The position numbers and the translations under genes were made by a program. The notes below the pieces were generated by a model. That model worked only from the letters and a program-made list of their open reading frames with translations. It was not told the DNA's origin and searched no databases. Shown piece after piece: positions 5,805-11,776 of a stretch of DNA of 14,471 nucleotides. Source of the stretch: Sulfurimonas sp. (GTDB lineage Bacteria; Campylobacterota; Campylobacteria; Campylobacterales; Sulfurimonadaceae); contig JAQIBW010000294.1 of assembly GCA_027858865.1 (NCBI GenBank), forward strand, positions 1 through 14,471. The letters are read 5' to 3'. Each line of letters opens with the position of its first letter. Position 1 is the stretch's first letter.

Positions 5805-8171
5805 TTATTGACAACCTACACATTCCATACTTCTGTCTTCTACATCATTTGTAAATTCTGGAGATTGTGAACGAAGGTAGTAAGTAGATTTAAGCCCTAG
5901 TTTCCAAGCAAGCATATATATCTCATTTAAGTAACGTCCACTTGCTTTATCAAGAGTTATAAAGATATTTAAACTCTGACCCTGATCCAGCCATTTTTGT
6001 CTAATTGCTGCTGCTTTTATAAGTAGAGTCTGGTTTAATTCATAAGCGGGAGTGTAGTAAGCCCAAGTCTCAGGAGAGAGGTTAGGAACAACAACAGGAA
6101 TAAGTCCACTTAGATTTTCTTCAGACCATTTTCTTTTAAATACAGGCTCAATAGCTTGAGTTGTACCAGTTAATATAGAAATAGAACTAGTAGGAGCAAT
6201 GGCCATTAGATAACCATTTCTCATACCCTGCTTTTTAACTTTAGCTCTTAAATCATCCCATTCATATGTAGATGCAAACAGACCGCCACGGTCAACAAGG
6301 TTTAAAACTTGGGCATTAGCATGATCCATAGGCATAACACCTTTGCTCCACTGTGAACCTTCAAAGTCTGGATAAGTTCCTTTCTCAAGTGCTAAATCAG
6401 AAGATGCTGAGATGGTGTTATAGCTAACAGCTTCCATGATTTCGTCTATCTTATCAAAGTGTTCTTGACTTCCCCATGTTATAGCTTGTTCAGCTAGCAT
6501 CTGAGCTTCACCCATAACACCTAAACCTATAGAGCGGCTTTTCATGTTAGTACGTTTTACTTTTTCAATAGGGTAGAAGTTAAGATCAATAACGTTATCT
6601 AAACAACGAACAGCAGTAGGTACGATTTTATCAATATCTTCTTTAGAGTTTACACGAGACAAGTTTACAGATGCTAAGTTACAAACAGCAGTGTCGCCAT
6701 TTATTTTTTCTTTTTCAACTACATAAATAGGTAGTCCGCCAAGAGAATCAAGCGCAGTTACTTTTTTCGCAGGTTTCTCTGCACCGCTATCTACTTTTAC
6801 TATTTCATCTTCTTCATAAGAGACACTCTCTCCATTTTCAAAAATGAACTTTATCTTGTAGTGGTTAGGGTTAGTGTTTTGAAAAATCTCAGTACAAAGA
6901 TTTGAACTTCTGATAACACCAACGTGGTTGTTTGGATTTGCTCTGTTTGCATTATCTTTAAAACAAAGGAACGGTGAGCCAGTTTCAAAGTAAGAAGTTA
7001 AAATCTTTTTCCAAAGGTTTTTAGCTTTTACTTTTTCTTTGACTATGCTCTCATCTTCTTCAAGTTCTTTATATCGTTTACTGAATTCTTCACCATAAAG
7101 TGTAGCTAACTCTCCAACATCATAAGGATCAAAAAGTGTCCAGATTGCATCTTCTTGAACACGTTGCATGAAAAGATCATTTAACCACATTGCCGGAAAA
7201 AGATCATGAGCACGACGACGCTCTTCACCAGAGTTTTTCTTTAAATCTAAAAAGTCATTGATATCTATATGCCATGGTTCCATATAAACTGCTATAGCAC
7301 CTTTTCTTGTACCCAATTGATCAACTGCTATTGCAATATCATTTGTAATCTTTAAAAAAGGTACCGTTCCTCCAGCTGCATTTTTATGTCCATCAATAAA
7401 TGAGCCCATAGAACGAATACCAGTCCAATCCCAACCGATACCTCCACCAAACTTAGAAAGCATAGCCATCTCTTGGTAAGAGTCAAAGATACCTTCAATG
7501 TTGTCTGGAGTAGAACCGATGTAACAAGAGCTTAGTTGGTGTCTAGTTGTTCTAGCATTAGAGAGTGTTGGAGTTGCAAGCATAACTTGAAACTGAGATA
7601 CCATGTCATAGAACTTTATAGCCCACTCATGCTTGTCTTCTTCTCTTTGCGCTAAGAACATAGCTATTGCCATAAACATATGCTGAGGAAGCTCTATGGG
7701 GTTACTGTTTCTATCTTTGATCAGGTATCTGTCATAAAGTGTTTTAACGCCAAGATAGTTAAAAAGCATATCGCGTTCAGGTTTGATATGTTTTTCAAGT
7801 CTATCAAGGTCATACATATCTCCTAAGCCCATAAGAAGTCTACCTTCTTTCGTGCCTTTTTCGAAATATTTTTTAAGTGAACCATAACCTGTAAAACCAT
7901 TTACTTGATGATAAAGATTAAACATAAATAGTTTAGATGCAACAAATGTCCAGTTCGGAGCATCTATATCTATTTTATCAACAGCAGTTTTGATTAGAGT
8001 TTGTTGTATCTCTTTAGATGTAATGCCATCGCGAAAGTGAATCTGAGCATCAACTTCTAACTCACTTTGAGATACATTAGCCAAACCTTCAACTGCAGCT
8101 GAAGTATATTTTTGAATCTTAGTAATATCTAGTGGCTCTGTTCTTCCATTTCTTTTTATAATTGTTATCAT
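5805..8171 (-). CDS. nrdA: Ribonucleoside-diphosphate reductase, alpha subunit (class Ia)
   Basis: NrdA reduces ribonucleoside diphosphates to deoxy forms, using a radical made in the NrdB subunit. The 788-aa product starts with an ATP-cone (about residues 1-90: IIKRNGRTEPLDITKIQKY). It shows the active-site residues C216 (SSCYIGS), N424, C426 and E428 (NLCTEI) and C497 (AVCNLASVNLS), the radical-transfer pair Y764/Y765 (KSTYYLRS), and the C-terminal shuttle pair C784/C787 (ECVGCQ). Between C426 and C497 are 71 residues, against 23 between the matching cysteines of E. coli, so about 48 residues are inserted. AGGA lies 8 bases before the ATG. nrdB is not downstream; the 121-aa gene follows after one base. 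purB lies upstream, as in C. jejuni. Confidence 0.96.
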   Translation of the reverse strand: MITIIKRNGRTEPLDITKIQKYTSAAVEGLANVSQSELEVDAQIHFRDGITSKEIQQTLIKTAVDKIDIDAPNWTFVASKLFMFNLYHQVNGFTGYGSLKKYFEKGTKEGRLLMGLGDMYDLDRLEKHIKPERDMLFNYLGVKTLYDRYLIKDRNSNPIELPQHMFMAIAMFLAQREEDKHEWAIKFYDMVSQFQVMLATPTLSNARTTRHQLSSCYIGSTPDNIEGIFDSYQEMAMLSKFGGGIGWDWTGIRSMGSFIDGHKNAAGGTVPFLKITNDIAIAVDQLGTRKGAIAVYMEPWHIDINDFLDLKKNSGEERRRAHDLFPAMWLNDLFMQRVQEDAIWTLFDPYDVGELATLYGEEFSKRYKELEEDESIVKEKVKAKNLWKKILTSYFETGSPFLCFKDNANRANPNNHVGVIRSSNLCTEIFQNTNPNHYKIKFIFENGESVSYEEDEIVKVDSGAEKPAKKVTALDSLGGLPIYVVEKEKINGDTAVCNLASVNLSRVNSKEDIDKIVPTAVRCLDNVIDLNFYPIEKVKRTNMKSRSIGLGVMGEAQMLAEQAITWGSQEHFDKIDEIMEAVSYNTISASSDLALEKGTYPDFEGSQWSKGVMPMDHANAQVLNLVDRGGLFASTYEWDDLRAKVKKQGMRNGYLMAIAPTSSISILTGTTQAIEPVFKRKWSEENLSGLIPVVVPNLSPETWAYYTPAYELNQTLLIKAAAIRQKWLDQGQSLNIFITLDKASGRYLNEIYMLAWKLGLKSTYYLRSQSPEFTNDVEDRSMECVGCQ

Positions 8172-8193
8172 ATTTAGTGTCCTGAATTATAAG

Positions 8194-8221
8194 CTATAGA
8201 TGTAAAAAAAATCATCTATAG
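8194..8221 (-). repeat. Perfect 9-bp inverted repeat in the nrdA leader
   Basis: CTATAGATG (8194-8202) and CATCTATAG (8213-8221) flank a ten-base A/T loop, 23 bases before the nrdA start. A -10-like TATAAA lies just upstream on the minus strand (around 8230), so the hairpin could form the 5' end of the nrdA mRNA. TATAAT at 8191-8186 lies just after it, but a start there would remove the ribosome-binding site. It does not resemble the NrdR box I know. It could equally be an operator. Confidence 0.45.
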
Positions 8222-8290
8222 TTCTCTTTATATTTATATTAGTGAATCTTAGCAAATTTATAATAAATTAACTATTACGATTTCTTATTA

Positions 8291-9619
8291 TTATTTGAAT
8301 ACTCTTTTAAATATAGCATCTACATTTTTCGTATAGTAATCATAATTAAAACATTCACGAATTTTTTCTTCACTTAGTGACTCTCTTAACTCTTCATCTG
8401 CTAGTAAATGGTTTAGGTATAAAGACTCACCTTCTTCATTTGTAGTAGGCTTGCCTTGTTGAATTTCTTCCCAAACTTTCATAGCATTACGCTGAACTAT
8501 TCTATATGCATCTTCACGAGATACACCTTGAAGTGGAAGCTCTAAAAGTACACGTTGAGAAAATACAAGTCCGCCAGTAAGGTTCAAGTTTTTCATCATA
8601 TTTTCTGGGAATACTGTAAGGTTAGCAATTACGCTATTCATACGGTGAAGCATAAAGTCCATTGTAATAAATGCATCTGGTAACCAGAAACGTTCAGTAG
8701 AAGAGTGACTTATATCTCTTTCATGCCATAAAGCAACATTTTCCATGGCTGGTGCTGCGTAAGCTCTAATCATTCTTGCAAGACCTGTGATATTTTCAGT
8801 AAGGATAGGGTTCCGTTTATGAGGCATCGCAGAAGAACCTTTTTGACCTTTTGCGAAAAACTCTTCAGCTTCATATACTTCTGTTCTTTGTAAGTGCCTT
8901 ACTTGAACTGCAAACTTTTCAACTGAAGAAGCTAGCAGTGCTAAGGTAGTAGCAAGTCTTGCATAACGATCTCTATGAACAACTTGGTTCGAGACAGGCT
9001 CTGGTTTTAATCCAAGTTCAGCCATAGCGTATTCTTCTAGTTCAAGTGGTGCATGAGCAAAGTTACCCATAGCTCCAGATATTTGTCCAACTGCAATGAC
9101 TTCCATAGTTTGCTCAAGGTTTAGTAGGTGACGAGCTACTTCATCATACCAAACAGCTAAAGTCAGACCAAAAGTTATAGGCTCGCCGTGGATTCCATGA
9201 GAACGTCCAACCATTAAAGTCATTTTATGTTCCTGGGCACGTTTCTTAATTGATTCCATTAATATTTTTACATCATCAATTATAATGTTTAGAGAGTCTC
9301 TCATTTGAAGAGCTACACCCGTATCAACTGCATCAGAACTTGTCATACCATAGTGAAACCATCTTGACTCTTCGCCTAAGCTCTCTGAAACACTTGTATT
9401 AAATGCAATGAGGTCATGTTTAGTAACTGCTTCAATCTCTTCAATACGTTCTACTGAAAAAGTTGCATTCTTTACAATTTTATCTGCATCCTCTTGAGGA
9501 ATCTTTCCAAGTTTTGCCCAAGCTTTTACCGCAGCCTTTTCTACTTCTAACCATGCAGCATATCTTGCATGTTGTGTCCATTTATCTGCCATCTCTGGAC
9601 GTGAGTATCTATCTATCAT
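8291..9619 (-). CDS. purB: Adenylosuccinate lyase
   Basis: PurB removes fumarate from SAICAR and from adenylosuccinate, two steps of purine synthesis. At 442 aa it has the usual length of the short bacterial form. The fumarase/aspartase superfamily signature GSSAMPHKRNP is at 261-271 (catalytic serine in the loop). H68 lies in KHDLIAF, TSSD in GMTSSDAVDTG at 91-101, and the catalytic histidine H141 in GRSHGIHGEP. The minus-strand leader has AAGGA about 9 bases before the ATG. The gene is divergent from the pseudouridine synthase, and nrdA follows 119 bases downstream. The same trio occurs in C. jejuni, so this is conserved synteny. Confidence 0.97.
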   Translation of the reverse strand: MIDRYSRPEMADKWTQHARYAAWLEVEKAAVKAWAKLGKIPQEDADKIVKNATFSVERIEEIEAVTKHDLIAFNTSVSESLGEESRWFHYGMTSSDAVDTGVALQMRDSLNIIIDDVKILMESIKKRAQEHKMTLMVGRSHGIHGEPITFGLTLAVWYDEVARHLLNLEQTMEVIAVGQISGAMGNFAHAPLELEEYAMAELGLKPEPVSNQVVHRDRYARLATTLALLASSVEKFAVQVRHLQRTEVYEAEEFFAKGQKGSSAMPHKRNPILTENITGLARMIRAYAAPAMENVALWHERDISHSSTERFWLPDAFITMDFMLHRMNSVIANLTVFPENMMKNLNLTGGLVFSQRVLLELPLQGVSREDAYRIVQRNAMKVWEEIQQGKPTTNEEGESLYLNHLLADEELRESLSEEKIRECFNYDYYTKNVDAIFKRVFK

Positions 9620-9672
9620 TGTCTAGGTCCTTATGATTTTTATGTTTTGAGGACATCTAAAAATTTTCTAGG

Positions 9673-9678
9673 TTTATA
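9673..9678 (-). promoter_or_regulatory. Possible -10 box of purB
   Basis: Minus-strand TATAAA in the context CATCTATAAACC lies 54 bases before the purB ATG, the best -10-like match between the two divergent genes on that strand. No -35 box is evident. Confidence 0.35.
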
Positions 9679-9709
9679 GATGAGCTTCTTATGTGTTCAC
9701 TTATTTTTA

Positions 9710-9718
9710 TGCTAAAAT
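9710..9718 (+). promoter_or_regulatory. Extended -10 promoter of the pseudouridine synthase gene
   Basis: TGCTAAAAT follows a T-rich stretch (TTATTTTTA) and matches the extended -10 form TGnTAnAAT. Transcription would start near 9725, giving a leader of about 60 bases that contains GAGGA at 9775-9779. Confidence 0.5.
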
Positions 9719-9786
9719 TCGCACATAATAAAGTCATTTATTTTACATAAATTATTGTAAATTATTGATTAAATGAGGATTAAATT

Positions 9787-10713
9787 TTGCCATTTATAAT
9801 GAAAAAAATGTTTGCCCCAATAAAGCAGAAAGCTTTTTTATATCTTATAAAAGAGTTAGACTATACACAAAAAGAAGCACAAAGATTAATAGCTAAAGGA
9901 CGACTCTTTATAAATGGTGAGCCTATGACAAGAACAGCGGGTGAAATAGAGGGCGAATTTGAATTTATATACTTTGAGCCAATTACAAAGGGTTTAGAGC
10001 CTACAGCAATTCATGATGAGTTTGTTGTATTTGATAAACCAAGTGGAGTTCTTATTCATCCTCAAAATAGAAGGACACCTTATTCTCTTATAGATGAACT
10101 TAAGTATCAATACGGAAGAGAAGCCAACATTGCTCATAGAATAGATCAAGAGACAAGCGGATTAGTTTTATGTGCTAGAAACAAAGAGAGTGAACGGGAT
10201 ATTAAAATGATGTTTCAACAAAGAGATATGAAAAAGAAATATCTTGCTCTGGTACATGGAGAACTAAAAGATAGTATATGTATAGAAGCTCCACTCTTAA
10301 GACGTGAAGATGAAAGTGCCATTGTTAGAATGGTTGTAAAAGTTCATGAAGAAGGAAAAGCATCTAAGACAGATATCAAGCCTTTAAAGTATTTTAAAGA
10401 TAGGGATATGACTTTTGTAGAGTGTTCTCCATACACAGGAAGACAACATCAGATAAGAGTTCATTTGTTTCATGTGAAACATCCAATAGTTGGAGATCCA
10501 ATATACGGACAAAGCGAAGAAGATATAGTAAGGTTTTTAGATAAAGAGCTAGATGCTAAAAGAAGAATAGAACTTAGTGGTGCTTCTAGACTGCTTCTTC
10601 ATGCAAATGAGTTAGAGTTTGAACTATATGAAAACTTTCATCATATACAGAGTAAGGTTGACTTTGAGCATATATGCTTTAAATCTATGATTATTCCTTC
10701 ACAATGTGAATAA
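9787..10713 (+). CDS. RluA/RluD-family pseudouridine synthase with an S4 domain
   Basis: This 308-aa enzyme isomerises uridine to pseudouridine in structured RNA, most likely 23S rRNA. The N-terminal S4 RNA-binding domain covers about residues 12-65 (KEAQRLIAKGRLFINGE). The catalytic core has NIAHRIDQETSGLVLCAR with the catalytic D120 (HRxDxxTSG motif), KKYLALVHG, and GRQHQIRVHL...HPIVGDPIYG near 218-240. I take the TTG at 9787 as the start because GAGGA sits 7 bases upstream; the ATG at 9799 is 19 bases from that site. The target uridine cannot be told from sequence. The gene is divergent from purB, as its C. jejuni counterpart Cj0022c. Two replication-type signals lie in it: a parS-like site in the HLFHVKH codons and a DnaA-type box over its stop codon. 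Confidence 0.92.
   Translation: MPFIMKKMFAPIKQKAFLYLIKELDYTQKEAQRLIAKGRLFINGEPMTRTAGEIEGEFEFIYFEPITKGLEPTAIHDEFVVFDKPSGVLIHPQNRRTPYSLIDELKYQYGREANIAHRIDQETSGLVLCARNKESERDIKMMFQQRDMKKKYLALVHGELKDSICIEAPLLRREDESAIVRMVVKVHEEGKASKTDIKPLKYFKDRDMTFVECSPYTGRQHQIRVHLFHVKHPIVGDPIYGQSEEDIVRFLDKELDAKRRIELSGASRLLLHANELEFELYENFHHIQSKVDFEHICFKSMIIPSQCE
10466..10481. other. parS-like ParB site, copy 1 (inside the pseudouridine synthase gene)
   Basis: TGTTTCATGTGAAACA differs at one position from the classical parS TGTTTCACGTGAAACA. The arms of seven bases are perfect inverted repeats around a central TG. It is identical over all 16 bases to the copy at 14287-14302. It is read through as codons 227-232 of the gene. 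ParB binds such sites to segregate the origin region. ParB itself is not in the window, and the central change is untested. Confidence 0.75.
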
Positions 10714-10985
10714 CATTTACAGATTTTTAAAAGACATTAAATTAACGAAATCTATTTATTGTGAGAATAGCTCTGAACATCCTATTTTAGGGGTTTAAGC
10801 TATGTGAAAGTATTGTGAATTAAGAATAAATTTATATAAAATAATTCTTAAAAAAATAAAGAATTTAGTAATTTATCTACTAAAAGCTAAAAGATATTCA
10901 CAACTTAGAACAATGTGTGAATAATTCACATTTTTATAAAATTTTAGAATTTCTTTATTTTATTATTTTTATTTAAGAGATTTTG
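10695..10985. other. Cluster of seven DnaA-type boxes with AT-rich DNA (origin-like or titration site)
   Basis: Seven copies of TTCACA lie within 236 bases: plus strand at 10698, 10897 and 10925; minus strand with GTGAA at 10706, 10804, 10815 and 10917. As 9-mers they read TTATTCACA twice, TAATTCACA twice, ATATTCACA, ACTTTCACA and TCCTTCACA. TTCAC is the DnaA-box core proposed for Campylobacterota. From base composition I would expect about 0.5 such pentamers by chance. The boxes at 10916-10924 and 10922-10930 overlap head to head; the one at 10705-10713 covers the stop codon of the preceding gene. AT-rich tracts follow at 10820-10890 and 10931-10985, the kind of DNA that unwinds. A hairpin-forming pair ATAGCT/AGCTAT (10767-10772/10798-10803) encloses CCTAttttAGG-type dyads. 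dnaA is not in the window. Confidence 0.55.
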
Positions 10986-11025
10986 AAAATAGTGTGAGGA
11001 TTATTTTTTTATAAGAAAAGTAGGG

Positions 11026-11031
11026 TATTAT
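11026..11031 (+). promoter_or_regulatory. Possible -10 box of the structured RNA
   Basis: TATTAT follows the T-rich TTATTTTTTTATAAG. A start about seven bases downstream would put the 5' end at the first hairpin (CTATA...). No -35 box is evident. Confidence 0.3.
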
Positions 11032-11222
11032 TACATCTATAAACGACCTCCCTGGTGTGTTGGTCGTTTTGCATATAGAAACATCGAAGAGGAGCAGATT
11101 TTCATTTATGAAAATATAGCCCGATGAGAGATTAGTTTCATATGTAATTAAGTTCGCAATTTTGAGGAGCTCTTATTTTGAAAAAATATGTTACCCGAAT
11201 AATTGCAGTAAATGAACTTAAT
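11030..11222 (+). ncRNA. Candidate structured RNA of unknown class
   Basis: Three consecutive hairpins fill this gene-free stretch. Hairpin A: CTATA plus ACGACC (from 11037) pairs with GGTCGT plus TATAG (to 11078). Hairpin B: CATAT, a one-base bulge and GAAAC (11072-11082) pair with GTTTC-ATATG (11135-11144), and inside are ATCG/CGAT and the perfect ATTTTCAT/ATGAAAAT (11098-11105/11108-11115). Hairpin C: ATTAAGTTC plus GCAATT (11147-11161) pairs with AATTGC (11201-11206) and GAACTTAAT (11214-11222). A and B share bases 11072-11078, so they may be alternatives. No U-run terminator is visible. GAGGAGC occurs twice (11089 and 11164). I tested it by eye against 6S, SRP, tmRNA and common riboswitches and matched none. 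The strand is uncertain: all pairs are Watson-Crick, so either strand folds. Confidence 0.4.
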
Positions 11223-11249
11223 ATAATTACAGAAATAGATTTCTTCTAA
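11178..11249 (+). CDS. Possible 23-aa peptide (TTG start) within the structured RNA
   Basis: A TTG at 11178 is preceded by GAGGAG at 11164-11169, 8 bases away, and opens a frame of 23 codons (start KKYVTRIIAVN, end TEIDFF) to TAA at 11247. An in-frame stop at 11163 rules out a longer version. It overlaps the last four bases of the 80-aa gene on the other strand and lies inside hairpin C. The good ribosome-binding site is the only support; there is no recognised family. It could be a leader peptide, a decayed gene end, or chance. Confidence 0.2.
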   Translation: MKKYVTRIIAVNELNIITEIDFF

Positions 11250-11488
11250 ACTGCGTTATATCTTTTAATGATTTTCTTAACACGATTTTTTAAATTACGT
11301 AGTGCTTCAACACTTGTTATACCATCAGCAGTTAAATTTTCAAAACCATCATCAAACTGTGCTTTTGCAATCCAACCAATCTTCTTGTGGTATTTAATAC
11401 CAACAAAACGAACATCACCAAAGTGTAGTTCACAAAGATCATATATTCTTTTAATACGGTCAGTATTTGTTTTTTTCTTTTCAGCCAT
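11246..11488 (-). CDS. Unrecognised 80-aa basic protein
   Basis: I do not recognise this family. The protein is small and lysine-rich, with a basic start (MAEKKKTNTDRIKR) and a basic end (NLKNRVKKIIKRYN). The middle reads as two or three strands (GDVRFVGIKYHKKIGWIAKAQF) followed by DDGFENLTADGITSVEALRNLKNRV. The strand-strand-helix pattern ending in TSVEALRNLK is faintly like HicB-type antitoxin folds (GxTxEEALxN), but there is no hicA next to it, so I would not assign that. AAAGGA (11502-11497 on the minus strand) is 8 bases before the ATG. The gene is monocistronic, with a promoter near 11640 and an unusually long structured leader of about 140 bases. No membrane segment or signal peptide. 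Confidence 0.7.
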   Translation of the reverse strand: MAEKKKTNTDRIKRIYDLCELHFGDVRFVGIKYHKKIGWIAKAQFDDGFENLTADGITSVEALRNLKNRVKKIIKRYNAV

Positions 11489-11630
11489 TATATTATTCCT
11501 TTATATATTTGTCCGAGAAAGGAGCAAAACCCCTTCTTCTTTACTTAGGCCACTAAGGCCACTCATAGTAGAGAATGCATTGGTTAGCATTCCCAGAAGT
11601 CAGCCTTAAGAAGGCTGATTATTAATGTAT
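11489..11630 (-). promoter_or_regulatory. Long hairpin-rich 5' leader of the 80-aa gene
   Basis: Between the predicted start near 11630 and the ATG at 11488 four hairpins can form on the minus strand: TCAGCCTT/AAGGCTGA (11618-11600); GGGAATGC/GCATTCTC (11594-11571, one G-U pair); a GGCC-rich one around 11557-11544; and AGAAGGGG/TCCTTTCT (11537-11516, two G-U pairs). The G-U pairs are A-C mismatches on the plus strand, so the minus strand is the better folding one. AGGCCACT (plus-strand reading) is repeated in tandem at 11547 and 11556. The last hairpin ends 15 bases before the ribosome-binding site. It could be a cis-regulator or a separate small RNA; no known riboswitch core was recognised. 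Confidence 0.4.
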
Positions 11631-11636
11631 ATTGAT

Positions 11637-11645
11637 ATTTTATCA
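11637..11645 (-). promoter_or_regulatory. Extended -10 promoter of the 80-aa gene
   Basis: Minus-strand TGATAAAAT matches TGnTAnAAT, the same form as the element at 9710 on the other strand. It lies just after the 35-aa gene, so the 80-aa gene can be transcribed separately from the hisF operon. Confidence 0.45.
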
Positions 11646-11668
11646 TAAGGTATATTACAGAAAGTTTA

Positions 11669-11776
11669 CTAGTCTTCTTTTTCGTCATCGTTTGTTGAAG
11701 CTCTTATGAACCCAATGACCCCAACAGCACAAACTACTATTAAAAAAACTATTTGAAATATTTCTACATAGTTCAT
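11669..11776 (-). CDS. 35-aa single-pass membrane peptide coupled to rlmN
   Basis: This short gene is easy to miss. It starts with the ATG of the sequence TAATG, which joins it to the rlmN stop codon, and AAGGGG lies 7 bases upstream. The product is MNYVEIFQ, then a hydrophobic stretch of about 17 residues (IVFLIVVCAVGVIGFIR, about 9-25), then a short polar, strongly acidic tail (ASTNDDEKED). It predicts one transmembrane helix with the arginine next to the membrane and the acidic tail in the cytoplasm or periplasm. The stop is TAG at 11671-11669. I know no function for it. Coupling to rlmN suggests co-expression only. Confidence 0.65.
   Translation of the reverse strand: MNYVEIFQIVFLIVVCAVGVIGFIRASTNDDEKED

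Noticed and set aside
8985..8994. GGTTCGAGAC, like a tRNA T-arm
   Set aside because: It lies within purB codons, and no acceptor, D or anticodon arm surrounds it.
11042..11070. Hairpin A as a simple intrinsic terminator
   Set aside because: Only four T residues follow, no gene ends nearby on either strand, and the hairpin continues into further pairing (CTATA/TATAG).
11120..11130. CGATGAGAG as a hammerhead ribozyme core
   Set aside because: The required CTGATGAG and the paired GAAA strand are not in the right arrangement.
11501..11590. 29-codon frame (MLTNAFSTMSGLSGLSKEEG...) on the minus strand in the leader of the 80-aa gene
   Set aside because: No spaced ribosome-binding site before either ATG (11590 or 11566). 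The SGLSGL repeat follows from the tandem DNA repeat, and the bases are better explained as RNA hairpins.
11600..11618. TCAGCCTT/AAGGCTGA as the terminator of the hisF-rlmN operon
   Set aside because: No T-run follows on the minus strand, and it lies downstream of the predicted promoter of the 80-aa gene.
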